In this document: positions 52,528-62,109 of the stretch, one piece after another
Position numbering within the stretch: the stretch's first letter is position 1
Layout: every line of letters begins with the position of its first letter
Source: Paraburkholderia sacchari
GTDB lineage: Bacteria; Pseudomonadota; Gammaproteobacteria; Burkholderiales; Burkholderiaceae
Assembly (NCBI RefSeq): GCF_000785435.2
Contig: NZ_JTDB02000001.1
Span: 1,020,499-1,084,498, forward strand
Length of the DNA stretch: 64,000 nucleotides
Direction of reading: 5' to 3'
The notes under the pieces: model-generated
The model's input: only the letters and a program-made list of their open reading frames with translations
Database searches by the model: none
Told to the model about the DNA's origin: nothing
Translations under genes and position numbers: made by a program

Positions 52528-52605
52528 GCGCGCAGCAAGACGAGGCCGATGCTACGGGCGCGTAGAAGCGCGTAAGCACCGGCCTGCACAAGAAAGGATG
52601 GAGAC

Positions 52606-54096
52606 ATGTTTATCGGTATCGACCTCGGCACGTCGGGTGTCAAGGCGGTGTTGCTCGAGCGCGCCGGCGATGTGATCGCCAGCGCGAGCGCGCCGCTTGC
52701 CGTCAGCCGGCCACAGCCGCGCTGGTCCGAGCAGGCGCCGGAGGAGTGGTGGCGCGCGACGCGCATCGCGCTGCGCGAGTTGCTCGACGAGGTACGCCGC
52801 AATGGCATCGACCCCGCGGGCATCGAGGCGCTCGGCCTTACCGGTCAGATGCACGGCGCGACGCTGCTCAACGCGAAGGGTGAGGTGCTGCGCCCCGCGA
52901 TACTCTGGAACGACGGTCGTTCGGATACCGAATGTATCGAGCTGGAGAGGGCCGTGCCCGAACTCCACGACGTGGCGGGCAATCTCGCCATGCCGGGCTT
53001 CACGGCACCCAAGCTGCTATGGGTGCGCAAGCACGAGCCCGAAATTTTCGCGCGCATTGCGCACGTGCTGCTGCCGAAGGATTATCTGCGCTGGCTCTTG
53101 ACGGGCGTGCTCGCGACCGACCCCTCCGATGCCGCGGGAACGCTCTGGCTCGACGTTGCGAAGCGCGACTATAGCGAGGCGCTGCTTTCGGCCTGCGGTC
53201 TCACGCGCGCACACATGCCCGAGGTTTTCGAGGGCAATGAAGTCACTGGCACGTTGCGTGCGGAACTCGCACGCGAGTTCGGACTGCGTGAAATTCCCGT
53301 GGTGGCGGGCGGCGGCGATAACGCGGCGGGCGCGGTGGGTGTGGGTATCGTGCGGCCCGGCGACGCAATGCTCTCGCTGGGCACTTCGGGCGTTTATTTC
53401 GCGGTCTCGGATGGTTTTCTCGCGAATCCGGATTCTGCGGTCCATAGTTTTTGCCACGCGTTGCCACGCACATGGCATCTCATGTCGGTGATGCTCAATG
53501 CAGCCAGTTGCCTCGATTTCACCGCGCGCCTGACGGGGCACGACACGGTTGCCGCACTGCTTGCCGAGGCCGAAGCCCATTCGAACGCCGGGGTCGACCC
53601 GCACAGACCGTGGTTTTTGCCGTACCTGAGCGGCGAGCGGACGCCGCACAACAACGTCAACGCGAAGGGTGTGTTCCATGGCATGACGCCGCAGACCACG
53701 CGCGCGGATCTCGCCAACGCGACGCTCGAAGGCGTGGGTTTCGCCCTGCTCGACGGCATGGAAGCGCTGCACGCAACGGGCCTCGTGCCCGAAACGATCA
53801 CGGTGATCGGCGGGGGTTCGCGTAGCGTGTGGTGGACGCAGATGCTCGCCGACATCTGCGGGCGGGCGCTCACGCTGCGAGCGGGCGGGGAAGTCGGTCC
53901 GGCGCTCGGGGCCGCGCGCCTTGCGCACCTCGCGCTAGAACCCGGAGCGCCGCTCGATGTGGTTTGTCCGCAGCCGCCGGTGCTGGCCGTGAGGGAGCCC
54001 GACGCCGCGCGCCACGCATGGTATCGCGAGGCGCGCCGACCGACCTTTCACGCGCTCTATCGCGCACTCGAACCCGTATTCGCATCCGGCGCCTGA
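52606..54096 (+). CDS. xylB: Xylulokinase
   Basis: 496 residues of the FGGY carbohydrate kinase family. The N-terminal phosphate loop is FIGIDLGTSGVKAVLL; GLTGQMHGATLL is the substrate block; catalytic Asp sits in VAGGGDNAAGAVGVG; LSGERTPHNN and ETITVIGGGSRSVWWTQMLAD complete the pattern. It phosphorylates D-xylulose to xylulose-5-phosphate for the pentose phosphate pathway. The ATG at 52606 has GAAAGGATGGAG upstream. xylF begins 254 bases downstream, which may hold a second promoter. Confidence 0.96.
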   Translation: MFIGIDLGTSGVKAVLLERAGDVIASASAPLAVSRPQPRWSEQAPEEWWRATRIALRELLDEVRRNGIDPAGIEALGLTGQMHGATLLNAKGEVLRPAILWNDGRSDTECIELERAVPELHDVAGNLAMPGFTAPKLLWVRKHEPEIFARIAHVLLPKDYLRWLLTGVLATDPSDAAGTLWLDVAKRDYSEALLSACGLTRAHMPEVFEGNEVTGTLRAELAREFGLREIPVVAGGGDNAAGAVGVGIVRPGDAMLSLGTSGVYFAVSDGFLANPDSAVHSFCHALPRTWHLMSVMLNAASCLDFTARLTGHDTVAALLAEAEAHSNAGVDPHRPWFLPYLSGERTPHNNVNAKGVFHGMTPQTTRADLANATLEGVGFALLDGMEALHATGLVPETITVIGGGSRSVWWTQMLADICGRALTLRAGGEVGPALGAARLAHLALEPGAPLDVVCPQPPVLAVREPDAARHAWYREARRPTFHALYRALEPVFASGA

Positions 54097-54178
54097 AAGG
54101 ATGACGCTGGCGCAGGACTACCGCGCGGCGCATTCCGTGCGTGCGGCGCATCGCTGGACCCGCTGTTGCATGTTGTTT

Positions 54179-54208
54179 GCCTGGTATTGCCTGGTATCGC
54201 CTGGTATT
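54179..54208 (+). repeat. Three tandem 10-bp repeats upstream of xylF
   Basis: GCCTGGTATT, GCCTGGTATC and GCCTGGTATT follow without gaps. The unit is about one helical turn. A further GCC-CTG follows. It lies 143 bases before xylF and could be a binding array or slippage product. Confidence 0.6.
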
Positions 54209-54350
54209 GCCCTGTCGTTTCCGCACGCGAGGCTCAGTACGAGCCTGGCCGAAAGTCCGCGCGTGCGCCCATAGGTTGGTTATTCGATCACGCAACGATG
54301 TGCCGCCGGGCCATGCGCCGTCGGCGCACGACATTACGAGGAGTGGAGAC

Positions 54351-55379
54351 ATGAAGTTCGCCAAACGCCGTTCGGTTCTAGGGTCGCTGATCTGCGGCGC
54401 AGTGCTCGCAAGCCTGACGCTTGCGGCGCCCCTTGCCCATGCAAGCAAGGATCATCCGGAAATCGGCTTCTGCATCGACGACCTGCGCGTGGAGCGCTGG
54501 TCGCGCGATCGCGACTACTTTGTTGCCGCCGCCGAAAAACTCGGCGCGAAGGTCTCGGTGCAGTCGGCCGACGCGAGCGAAGAGCGCCAGATCTCGCAGA
54601 TCGAAAACCTGATTTCGCGCGGCGTGGACGTGATCGTGATCGTACCGTTCAATTCGAAGACGCTCGGCAACGTGGTCGCGGAAGCGAAGAAGGCTGGCAT
54701 CAAGGTCGTATCGTACGACCGGCTGATTCTCGATGCCGACGTCGATGCCTATATTTCCTTCGATAACCAGAAGGTGGGGGAGCTGCAGGCGCAGGGCGTG
54801 TACAACGTGCAGCCCAAGGGCAATTATTTCCTGATGGGCGGCGCGCCAACCGACAACAACGCAAAAATGCTGCGTGAAGGACAACTGAAGGTTCTCAAGC
54901 CGGCGATCGATCGCGGCGACATCAAGGTGGTCGGCCAGCAATGGGTGCCGGAGTGGAGTGCCTCGACGGCACTGCGCATCATGGAAGACGCGCTCACGGC
55001 GAACAACAACAAGATCGATGCAGTGGTCGCGTCGAACGACGGCACTGCGGGCGGCGCGATCCAGGCGCTGGCGGCGCAGCATCTCGCGGGCAAGGTGCCG
55101 GTCTCGGGCCAGGACGCGGACCTCGCCGCAGTCAAGCGCGTGATGGCGGGCACGCAGACCATGACGGTCTACAAGCCCCTGAAGCTCATCGCGGGCGAGG
55201 CGGCGAAGCTTGCCGTCAATCTCGCGAAGGGCCAGAAGCCCGCGTACAACGCGCAATACGACAACGGCAAGAAGAAGGTCGACACGGTGCTGCTGCAGCC
55301 CACGCTGCTCACGAAGAGCAACGTTGACGTGGTCGTGAAGGACGGCTTCTATACGCAGGCACAACTGGCCAGCCAGTGA
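54351..55379 (+). CDS. xylF: D-xylose ABC transporter periplasmic binding protein
   Basis: 342 residues. A signal peptide (about 1-31, ending LAHA) precedes a family-1 sugar-binding fold. The ligand-site sequence EIGFCIDDLRVERWSRDRDYF is characteristic of XylF, and SQIENLISRGVDVIVIVPF, SYDRLILDADVDAYISFDN and SGQDADLAAVKRV are further blocks. GGAG lies in a GAGGAGTGGAG run before the ATG. It delivers D-xylose to XylGH. A 10-bp stem hairpin follows the gene, a common device to keep binding-protein mRNA more abundant than permease mRNA. Confidence 0.96.
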   Translation: MKFAKRRSVLGSLICGAVLASLTLAAPLAHASKDHPEIGFCIDDLRVERWSRDRDYFVAAAEKLGAKVSVQSADASEERQISQIENLISRGVDVIVIVPFNSKTLGNVVAEAKKAGIKVVSYDRLILDADVDAYISFDNQKVGELQAQGVYNVQPKGNYFLMGGAPTDNNAKMLREGQLKVLKPAIDRGDIKVVGQQWVPEWSASTALRIMEDALTANNNKIDAVVASNDGTAGGAIQALAAQHLAGKVPVSGQDADLAAVKRVMAGTQTMTVYKPLKLIAGEAAKLAVNLAKGQKPAYNAQYDNGKKKVDTVLLQPTLLTKSNVDVVVKDGFYTQAQLASQ

Positions 55380-55391
55380 GCCGGCAGGCTG

Positions 55392-55414
55392 GGCGGCCCG
55401 CGTGGCGGGCCGCC
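55392..55414 (+). other. Intercistronic hairpin between xylF and xylG
   Basis: GGCGGCCCGC, loop GTG, GCGGGCCGCC: a perfect 10-bp stem 12 bases after the xylF stop, with no T-run. It probably protects the xylF 3' end and limits read-through or decay, not a full terminator. Confidence 0.6.
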
Positions 55415-55503
55415 ACGAGCGGCTGCCCAAAGTGCGCGGCCCATGACGGCGAGATACGCGCCTGGAGCGGAAAAGCAATGCTGAATGGAAAGGTTGAAAG
55501 CGT

Positions 55504-57057
55504 ATGACTGAGCCTTTGCTGACGATGCGCGGCATCGTCAAGTCCTTTGCCGGCGTGAAGGCGCTCGACGGCATCGACCTCACCGTGCGCCCCGGCGAGT
55601 GCGTGGGGCTGTGCGGCGAGAACGGCGCGGGCAAATCCACGCTGATGAAGGTGCTCTCAGGCGTCCATCCATACGGCACGTGGGATGGCGAGATCCGCTG
55701 GGAAGGCCGGCCGCTCAAGGCGGCTGGCGTGCGCGACACGGAGGACGCGGGCATCGTCATCATTCATCAGGAGCTGATGCTGGTGCCCGAGCTTTCGGTG
55801 GCGGAGAACATTTTTCTTGGCAACGAGATCACGCTGCCTGGCGGCCGCATGAACTATGCGGCGATGTACAGGCGTGCCGACGAGTTGCTGCGCGAGCTCA
55901 ACATCGATGCCATCAACGTGGCGCAGCCGGTGATGAACTACGGTGGCGGGCATCAGCAGCTCATCGAGATCGCGAAGGCGCTCAACAAGCGCGCGAAGCT
56001 GTTGATCCTCGATGAGCCGTCCTCGTCGCTCACGGCAGCCGAGACGAAGATTCTGCTCGACATCGTGCGCGATCTGAAGCGGCGAGGCGTGGCTTGCGTC
56101 TACATCTCGCACAAACTCGACGAAGTGGAGGCGGTGTGCGACACCGTCACGGTGATCCGCGACGGCAAGCATGTGGCGACGGAGCAGATGGCCTCGCTCA
56201 CGACCGATCGCGTCATCGCGATGATGGTGGGCCGCGAGATCAAGAACCTGTTTCCGCGCGAGCCACACGAGATCGGCGAGGTCGTTCTCGAAGCGCGCAA
56301 CGTAACCTGCCACGACACGACGAATCCGCGCCGCAAACGCGTGGACGACGTTTCGTTCGCGGTGCGGCGCGGCGAGATACTCGGTGTTGCGGGGCTTGTG
56401 GGTGCGGGCCGCACGGAAATCATGCAGGCGATCTTCGGCGCGTATCCCGGTGCCAGCACGGCAACGGTCCTGCTCGAAGGCAAACCGCTCAAGATCCGCT
56501 CCCCGCTCGATGCGATCCGCGCCGGCATTGCCATGGTGCCCGAGGACCGCAAGCGCCACGGCATCGTGCCGCAACTGGGCGTGGGGCACAACATCACGCT
56601 CGCGGTATTGGAGCGTTTCACCCGGCATGGGCGCATCGACGCCGCAGCGGAACTCGATACCATCCGCAACGAGATGGAGCGCCTTTCAGTGCGCGCGGCG
56701 AATCCCATGCTTTCGATCGCAAGCCTCTCGGGCGGCAACCAGCAGAAGGCAGTCCTCACGAAGATGCTGCTCACCAACCCGAAGGTGCTGATTCTCGACG
56801 AGCCGACACGCGGCGTGGACGTCGGCGCCAAATACGAAATCTACAAGCTCGTGTTCCAGCTCGCGAAGCGTGGCGTGGCGATCGTGATGGTGTCGTCCGA
56901 GTTGCCGGAGGTGCTCGGCATTAGCGACCGCGTGCTCGTGATCGGCGAGGGCGAGGTCCGCGGCGACTTCGTCAACGACGGCCTGACCCAGGAACACATT
57001 CTCGGCGCGGCGATCCAGAGCGTGCGCGCCCAATCCACCGAAGCGAGTGCGGCATGA
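55504..57057 (+). CDS. xylG: D-xylose ABC transporter ATP-binding protein
   Basis: 517 residues with two fused ABC domains. Domain 1 has Walker [20 protein letters not shown] and signature [15 protein letters not shown] with Walker [14 protein letters not shown]. Domain 2 has the degenerate [16 protein letters not shown] (Arg in place of Lys), usual for sugar ATPases of this group, with [16 protein letters not shown] and [14 protein letters not shown]. It powers xylose import with XylH. The stop overlaps xylH by four bases (ATGA). Confidence 0.96.
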   Translation: MTEPLLTMRGIVKSFAGVKALDGIDLTVRPGECVGLCGENGAGKSTLMKVLSGVHPYGTWDGEIRWEGRPLKAAGVRDTEDAGIVIIHQELMLVPELSVAENIFLGNEITLPGGRMNYAAMYRRADELLRELNIDAINVAQPVMNYGGGHQQLIEIAKALNKRAKLLILDEPSSSLTAAETKILLDIVRDLKRRGVACVYISHKLDEVEAVCDTVTVIRDGKHVATEQMASLTTDRVIAMMVGREIKNLFPREPHEIGEVVLEARNVTCHDTTNPRRKRVDDVSFAVRRGEILGVAGLVGAGRTEIMQAIFGAYPGASTATVLLEGKPLKIRSPLDAIRAGIAMVPEDRKRHGIVPQLGVGHNITLAVLERFTRHGRIDAAAELDTIRNEMERLSVRAANPMLSIASLSGGNQQKAVLTKMLLTNPKVLILDEPTRGVDVGAKYEIYKLVFQLAKRGVAIVMVSSELPEVLGISDRVLVIGEGEVRGDFVNDGLTQEHILGAAIQSVRAQSTEASAA

Positions 57058-58253
57058 CCCCCGACGTCACGACTCAAAGTGCGCGCGAAGACCAGTTGCC
57101 CGGCGGCAGCGGCATCGCGCTGCGTTTCCAGCAACTTTTCTCGCGCTACAAGATTCTTGCATTGCTGCTCGCCGTGGCCGCGATATGGGTGTTTTTCTCG
57201 ATGCTCACGCACGGTGCGTTCGTCACGCCGCGCAACGTTTCGAACCTGCTGCGCCAGATGTCGATTACCGGCATGCTTGCGTGCGGCATGGTATTCGTGA
57301 TCATTGCCGGCGAGATCGACCTTTCGGTGGGCTCGCTGCTTGGCCTGCTGGGCGGCGTGGCGGCCATACTCGACGTGAACCGCCATTGGCCCATCGGCGT
57401 GACCGTGCCGGTCGTGCTAGTGCTGGGCGTGCTGGTGGGGCTCTTCAACGGCTGGTGGTCCACCTACCGGCGCGTGCCTTCGTTCATCGTCGGGCTGGGC
57501 GGCATGCTTGCGTTTCGGGGCGTGCTGCTCGGCATCACGGGTGGCTCGACAATCGCGCCCGTGTCCGATTCATTCGTATTCATCGGACAAGGCTATCTGC
57601 CGCGACTTGCCGGCGATGTGCTCGCGCTCGCGCTGTTCGCGCTGCTGGCGGTGCTTACCGTGCGCCAGCGCGCGAACCGGCGCCGCTATGACTTGAGCGT
57701 GGTGCCGCTGTGGCAGGACGGCATGAAGATCGTCGGCGCCGGTGCGATCGTGCTCGCGTTCGTCGTGATGCTCGACAGCTACGGCGGAATTCCCGTGCCG
57801 GTGCTGCTGCTGCTCGCGCTGCTCGGCGTTTTCACGTGGGTCGCCACGCAAACCGTGTTTGGCCGCCGCGTCTACGCGGTGGGCTCGAATCTCGAAGCCA
57901 CGCGCCTTTCGGGCGTCAACACCAACCGCGTGAAGCTGGCCATCTTCGCGCTCATGGGCCTCATGTGCGCCGTGGCGGGCATCGTGAACACGGCGCGGCT
58001 GGCGGCGGGGTCGCCGTCGGCGGGCACCATGGGCGAGCTCGATGCGATTGCCGCCTGCTTCATCGGCGGCACGTCGATGCGAGGCGGTTCGGGCACGGTA
58101 TATGGCGCGCTGATTGGCGCGCTCGTGATGGCGAGCCTCGACAACGGCATGTCGATGCTCGACGTCGACGCCTATTGGCAGATGATCGTGAAGGGCGGCA
58201 TTCTCGTGCTCGCCGTGTGGGTGGACGTGGTGTCGGGGTCGAACCGCCGCTGA
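57054..58253 (+). CDS. xylH: D-xylose ABC transporter permease
   Basis: 399 residues, about ten to eleven membrane helices. The family blocks [47 protein letters not shown] (the cytoplasmic coupling loop) and [23 protein letters not shown] match the ribose/xylose permease family. It forms the membrane channel with XylG and receives sugar from XylF. It ends the operon; a short repeat array and a weak hairpin follow. Confidence 0.95.
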   Translation: MTPDVTTQSAREDQLPGGSGIALRFQQLFSRYKILALLLAVAAIWVFFSMLTHGAFVTPRNVSNLLRQMSITGMLACGMVFVIIAGEIDLSVGSLLGLLGGVAAILDVNRHWPIGVTVPVVLVLGVLVGLFNGWWSTYRRVPSFIVGLGGMLAFRGVLLGITGGSTIAPVSDSFVFIGQGYLPRLAGDVLALALFALLAVLTVRQRANRRRYDLSVVPLWQDGMKIVGAGAIVLAFVVMLDSYGGIPVPVLLLLALLGVFTWVATQTVFGRRVYAVGSNLEATRLSGVNTNRVKLAIFALMGLMCAVAGIVNTARLAAGSPSAGTMGELDAIAACFIGGTSMRGGSGTVYGALIGALVMASLDNGMSMLDVDAYWQMIVKGGILVLAVWVDVVSGSNRR

Positions 58254-58295
58254 GACACCCCCTGCGTCCCTGGTTGATGCGATGCGGCATGGTTT

Positions 58296-58336
58296 CGATG
58301 TGACCCGCGATGTGACCCGCGATGCGATGTGACCCG
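58296..58336 (+). repeat. 12-bp tandem repeats after xylH
   Basis: CGATGTGACCCG occurs three times; the first two are contiguous, and a partial unit (CGATG) separates the second and third. It lies between the xylH stop and the sufB leader. Confidence 0.6.
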
Positions 58337-58362
58337 TTTTGCAGCCGGCTTCATCAGCGTGG

Positions 58363-58385
58363 AGACCCTGAGTCCGCCAGGGTCT
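58363..58385 (+). terminator. Weak hairpin between xylH and sufB
   Basis: AGACCCTG and CAGGGTCT form an 8-bp stem with a 7-base loop, then TGAAC. Without a T-run it is at best a weak terminator ahead of sufB. Confidence 0.4.
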
Positions 58386-58503
58386 TGAACGCGGCTCTAC
58401 AATGGTCTCTAAGGGTGAACAGGAGACCGTAATAATCGCGGTGCCGCCAGTCGTCATGGCGGCGCGGCTTCGCGAGCGGTTTCCGCGCAATGCGGAGGTC
58501 CAG

Positions 58504-59952
58504 ATGAGTCAAAGCGCGACCGGAATGGAGGAATGGGTTCGGCGCAAATACCAGCATGGATTCGTCTCCGACGTGCAGTCCGACACCTTTCCGCGCGGGC
58601 TCTCCGAAGACGTGATCCGGTTGATTTCGGCGCGCAAGCACGAACCGGAATTCATGCTCGAATGGCGGCTGGCCGCATACCGGCACTGGCTCACGATGAG
58701 CGAGCCGCATTGGGCCACGGTCGAGCATCCGCCTATCGACTGGCAGTCCATCGCGTACTATTCGGCGCCGCACGCGCAAGGCGAGCGGCCGAAGAGTCTC
58801 GACGAAGTCGATCCGGAACTGCTGCGCACCTATGAAAAACTCGGCGTGCCGCTGCGCGAACGCGAGGTGCTGGCCGGCGTGGCCGTGGATGCGGTATTCG
58901 ACAGCGTTTCGGTAGCCACGACGTTTCGCAAGCAGCTTGGCGAACTCGGCATCGTGTTCTGCTCGTTCTCGGAGGCGGTGCAGGAGCATCCTGAACTGGT
59001 GCGGCAGTATCTCGGCTCGGTGGTGCCGTACACCGACAATTTCTTCGCCACGCTGAATTCCGCAGTTTTCAGCGACGGCTCGTTCTGCTATATCCCGCCG
59101 GGCGTGCGCTGCCCCGTGGAGCTGTCCACGTATTTCCGCATCAACGCGCGCAACACGGGGCAATTCGAACGCACGCTGATCGTGGCCGACAAGGGCTCGT
59201 ACGTGAGCTATCTGGAAGGCTGCACCGCGCCGATGCGCGACGAAAACCAGTTGCACGCGGCCGTGGTGGAACTGGTGGCGCTCGAAGGCGCGCAAATCCG
59301 CTATTCGACAGTGCAGAACTGGTATCCGGGCGACGAACAGGGGCGCGGCGGCATCTATAACTTCGTGACAAAGCGCGGCGATTGCCGCGAAGCTCGCGCA
59401 AAAATTTCGTGGACGCAGGTGGAAACCGGCTCCGCTATCACGTGGAAGTATCCGAGCGTGATCCTGCGCGGCGACGATTCGATTGGCGAGTTCTATTCGG
59501 TGGCGCTCACCAATCATTACCAGCAGGCCGATACCGGCACGAAGATGATTCACCTCGGGCGCAATACGCACAGCACGATTCTTTCGAAAGGCATTTCCGC
59601 CGGGCGTGGCAGGAACGCGTATCGCGGGCTCGTGAAAATGGGCCGCTCGGCGCAGAACGCGCGCAACTATAGCCAGTGCGATTCACTGCTGCTCGGCGAC
59701 CGGTGCAGCGCTTTTACGTTTCCGTATATCGAGGTAAAGAATGCGAGCGCGAAGGTCGAGCATGAGGCGTCGACGTCGCGCATCGGCGAAGACCAGTTGT
59801 TCTATTGCATGCAGCGCGGGCTTTCGGAAGAAGACGCGGTGTCGATGATCGTCAACGGTTTTTGCAAGGATGTATTCAAGGAATTGCCCATGGAGTTCGC
59901 CGTGGAGGCACAGAAGCTGCTGGGCGTGAGTCTCGAAGGGAGCGTGGGCTAG
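58504..59952 (+). CDS. sufB: Fe-S cluster assembly scaffold protein SufB
   Basis: 482 residues of the SufB/SufD family. The cysteine likely to accept persulfide or bind iron is Cys392 in [31 protein letters not shown] and [17 protein letters not shown] are typical SufB blocks. It builds Fe-S clusters with SufC and SufD in the cytoplasm. GGAGG is five bases before ATG 58504; an in-frame ATG at 58402 would add 34 residues. It opens a sufBCDSU(T) operon. No regulator gene (iscR, sufR) or sufA is seen upstream; xyl genes lie there. Confidence 0.96.
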   Translation: MSQSATGMEEWVRRKYQHGFVSDVQSDTFPRGLSEDVIRLISARKHEPEFMLEWRLAAYRHWLTMSEPHWATVEHPPIDWQSIAYYSAPHAQGERPKSLDEVDPELLRTYEKLGVPLREREVLAGVAVDAVFDSVSVATTFRKQLGELGIVFCSFSEAVQEHPELVRQYLGSVVPYTDNFFATLNSAVFSDGSFCYIPPGVRCPVELSTYFRINARNTGQFERTLIVADKGSYVSYLEGCTAPMRDENQLHAAVVELVALEGAQIRYSTVQNWYPGDEQGRGGIYNFVTKRGDCREARAKISWTQVETGSAITWKYPSVILRGDDSIGEFYSVALTNHYQQADTGTKMIHLGRNTHSTILSKGISAGRGRNAYRGLVKMGRSAQNARNYSQCDSLLLGDRCSAFTFPYIEVKNASAKVEHEASTSRIGEDQLFYCMQRGLSEEDAVSMIVNGFCKDVFKELPMEFAVEAQKLLGVSLEGSVG

Positions 59953-59992
59953 GGCCTGTTATTAGTGTGAACAGGTCCTGGAGGGAAGCAGG

Positions 59993-60778
59993 ATGCTCGA
60001 TATCCGCAATTTGAGTGTCGAAGTGGACGGCAAGCCGATTTTGCGCGGCGTCGACCTGCGCGTGAATGCCGGCGAGGTTCACGCGATCATGGGCCCGAAC
60101 GGTTCGGGCAAGAGCACGCTCGCGCATGTGTTGACCGGGCGCGCACCGTCGGTGGTGACAGGCGGCAGCGTGCGCTATGACGGCGAGGACCTGCTGGCGC
60201 TCGCGCCCGACGAACGTGCGCGCCGAGGCATCTTTCTCGCTTTCCAGTATCCGGTGGAGATTCCCGGTGTCAGCAACGCGTATCTGCTGAAGGCCGCGCT
60301 CAATGCGCAGCGCAAGGCGCGCGGCGAGCCGGAACTGGACGCCATGGAATTTCTCGCGCTCATCAAACAGAAGCTCGCGGACATGCAGATGGACGAAAGC
60401 CTGCTCTCGCGCGGCGTCAACGAGGGATTTTCGGGCGGCGAAAAAAAGCGCAACGAGGTGCTTCAGATGTCCGTGCTCGCGCCACGCCTGGCGATTCTCG
60501 ACGAAACCGATTCGGGCCTCGACATCGACGCGCTGCAGGTGGTCGCGCGCGGCATCAACCAGATGCGCGACGCGAACCGGGCCATCGTGCTGGTAACGCA
60601 TTATCAGCGCCTGCTCGATTACGTGGTGCCGGATCATGTTCACGTGCTGTCCGAGGGGCGCATCGTGCGCTCGGGCCCGCATGAGCTGGCGCTCGAACTC
60701 GAGCGCAAGGGCTACGGCTGGCTCAGTCGCGAAGTCAGTGGCGAAGTCAGTGGCGAACCGCGCGAGGAGCAGCCATGA
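59993..60778 (+). CDS. sufC: Fe-S cluster assembly ATPase SufC
   Basis: 261 residues, an ABC-type ATPase. Walker A is GPNGSGKSTLAHVL, the signature is GFSGGEKKRNEVLQM, and Walker B with the SufC-specific tail is LAILDETDSGLDIDAL. It binds SufB and SufD and drives their conformational change during cluster formation. AGG lies eight bases before the start in GGAGGGAAGCAGG. The stop overlaps sufD by four bases (ATGA). The C-terminus carries a short Glu-Val-Ser-Gly repeat (EVSGEVSGE). Confidence 0.96.
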   Translation: MLDIRNLSVEVDGKPILRGVDLRVNAGEVHAIMGPNGSGKSTLAHVLTGRAPSVVTGGSVRYDGEDLLALAPDERARRGIFLAFQYPVEIPGVSNAYLLKAALNAQRKARGEPELDAMEFLALIKQKLADMQMDESLLSRGVNEGFSGGEKKRNEVLQMSVLAPRLAILDETDSGLDIDALQVVARGINQMRDANRAIVLVTHYQRLLDYVVPDHVHVLSEGRIVRSGPHELALELERKGYGWLSREVSGEVSGEPREEQP

Positions 60779-62109
60779 GCGAAGCGCTGCGCGACTATTA
60801 CCGCGACGCTTTCCGCGCGACCGTGAAGACGCTGCCGGGCGTCGAGCTGCCGTGGCTGCGCAGCGCCCGGCGCCGCGCGTTCGAGCGCTTCGAGACACTG
60901 GGCTTTCCTGGCACGCAGCTCGAAGCGTGGAAGTACACGAACGTAACGCCCATCGCGCAACCGTGCTGGCATTTCGCGCCCGCGCACCCCGCGCCCGCGG
61001 ACCTGGGCGGCATCGCCGGGCTGGTGAGCGATCTCATGCCGGATGAAGCCGCGAACCGCCTCGTGTTCGTGAACGGCCGCTGCGTGCCGAGTTTGTCGCG
61101 GCTTGCCGATTTGCCCGAGGGTGCCTACGTGGGCAGCCTGCGCCAGGCGATGCGCGACATGCCGGAGCGGCTCCATGCCGTGATGGCGCGGCGCGAGTTG
61201 CGCGACGGCTTTGCGGCGCTCAACGGGGCGTTCCTCAGCGATGGCTACGTGGTCGCGCTTCCGGAAGGTGGAGCGATGGATGCACCGCTCCACGTGCTGT
61301 TTTTCGTCGACGAAGCGGGCCTCGCGATGCATCCGTTCAATCTCGTGCTGGCGGAGCGGGGCGCGCGCTGCGCGATCGTCGAGCAGTTCGCCGGGATCGC
61401 CGACGAACCGTATTTTGTCAACGTCGCCACCGAGATCGTCGCGGACAGCGAAGCCGAGGTACAGCACTGCCGCATCCAGCAGGAGGCGCGCAGCGCGTTC
61501 CATATCGCTGACGTGGACGTCGCGCAGCGGCAGGCGAGCCGCTTCACCTCGCATTCGTTCGCGTTCGGCGGCGCGCTCTCGCGCACGCAGATCGCGACGC
61601 GGCTCGACGCGGCCGACGCCCGCGCCGATCTGAACGGTCTGTATCTGGTGGGCGCGAGGCAGCATGTGGACCACCACACGCGCATCGATCACGAGCAGCC
61701 GCGCGGCACGAGCCGCGAGTACTACCGCGGCGTGCTGGACGGCGCCTCGCATGGAGTGTTCGACGCGCGCGTGATCGTGCACCCGGACGCACAGCAGACT
61801 GACGCGCACCAGGGCAACGACAATCTGCTGCTGTCGCGCGATGCGCAGATCGACACCAAGCCGCAACTGGAGATTCACGCCGACGATGTGAAATGCACGC
61901 ACGGCGCAACCGTCGGCCAGCTCGACGAGACACCGCTGTTCTACCTTCGCTCGCGCGGCATCGAAGAGCGCGTGGCGCGCGCGCTGCTGGTGTGGGCGTT
62001 CGCGCGCGCCTGCGTGGACCGCGTGGAAAGCGCCGCGCTGCGCAAGCGGCTCACACAACTGATGCTCGCGCGTGTGCCTGGCGGCGAGCATCTGCGGGGG
62101 CTCGCATGA
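60775..62109 (+). CDS. sufD: Fe-S cluster assembly protein SufD
   Basis: 444 residues of the SufB/SufD beta-helix family. The PWLRSARRRAFERFETLGFPGTQLEAWKYT-type N-terminus (in part: GFPGTQLEAWKYTN) and the late blocks DARVIVHPDAQQTDAHQGN and CTHGATVGQLDETPLFYLRSRG are diagnostic. It forms the SufBC2D scaffold and is needed for iron entry. Start ATGA-overlaps sufC and the end overlaps sufS by four bases. Confidence 0.95.
   Translation: MSEALRDYYRDAFRATVKTLPGVELPWLRSARRRAFERFETLGFPGTQLEAWKYTNVTPIAQPCWHFAPAHPAPADLGGIAGLVSDLMPDEAANRLVFVNGRCVPSLSRLADLPEGAYVGSLRQAMRDMPERLHAVMARRELRDGFAALNGAFLSDGYVVALPEGGAMDAPLHVLFFVDEAGLAMHPFNLVLAERGARCAIVEQFAGIADEPYFVNVATEIVADSEAEVQHCRIQQEARSAFHIADVDVAQRQASRFTSHSFAFGGALSRTQIATRLDAADARADLNGLYLVGARQHVDHHTRIDHEQPRGTSREYYRGVLDGASHGVFDARVIVHPDAQQTDAHQGNDNLLLSRDAQIDTKPQLEIHADDVKCTHGATVGQLDETPLFYLRSRGIEERVARALLVWAFARACVDRVESAALRKRLTQLMLARVPGGEHLRGLA

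Noticed and set aside
58385..58403. TTGAAC and TACAAT as a sufB promoter
   Set aside because: The two hexamers are only 7 bases apart, too close for a sigma-70 promoter.
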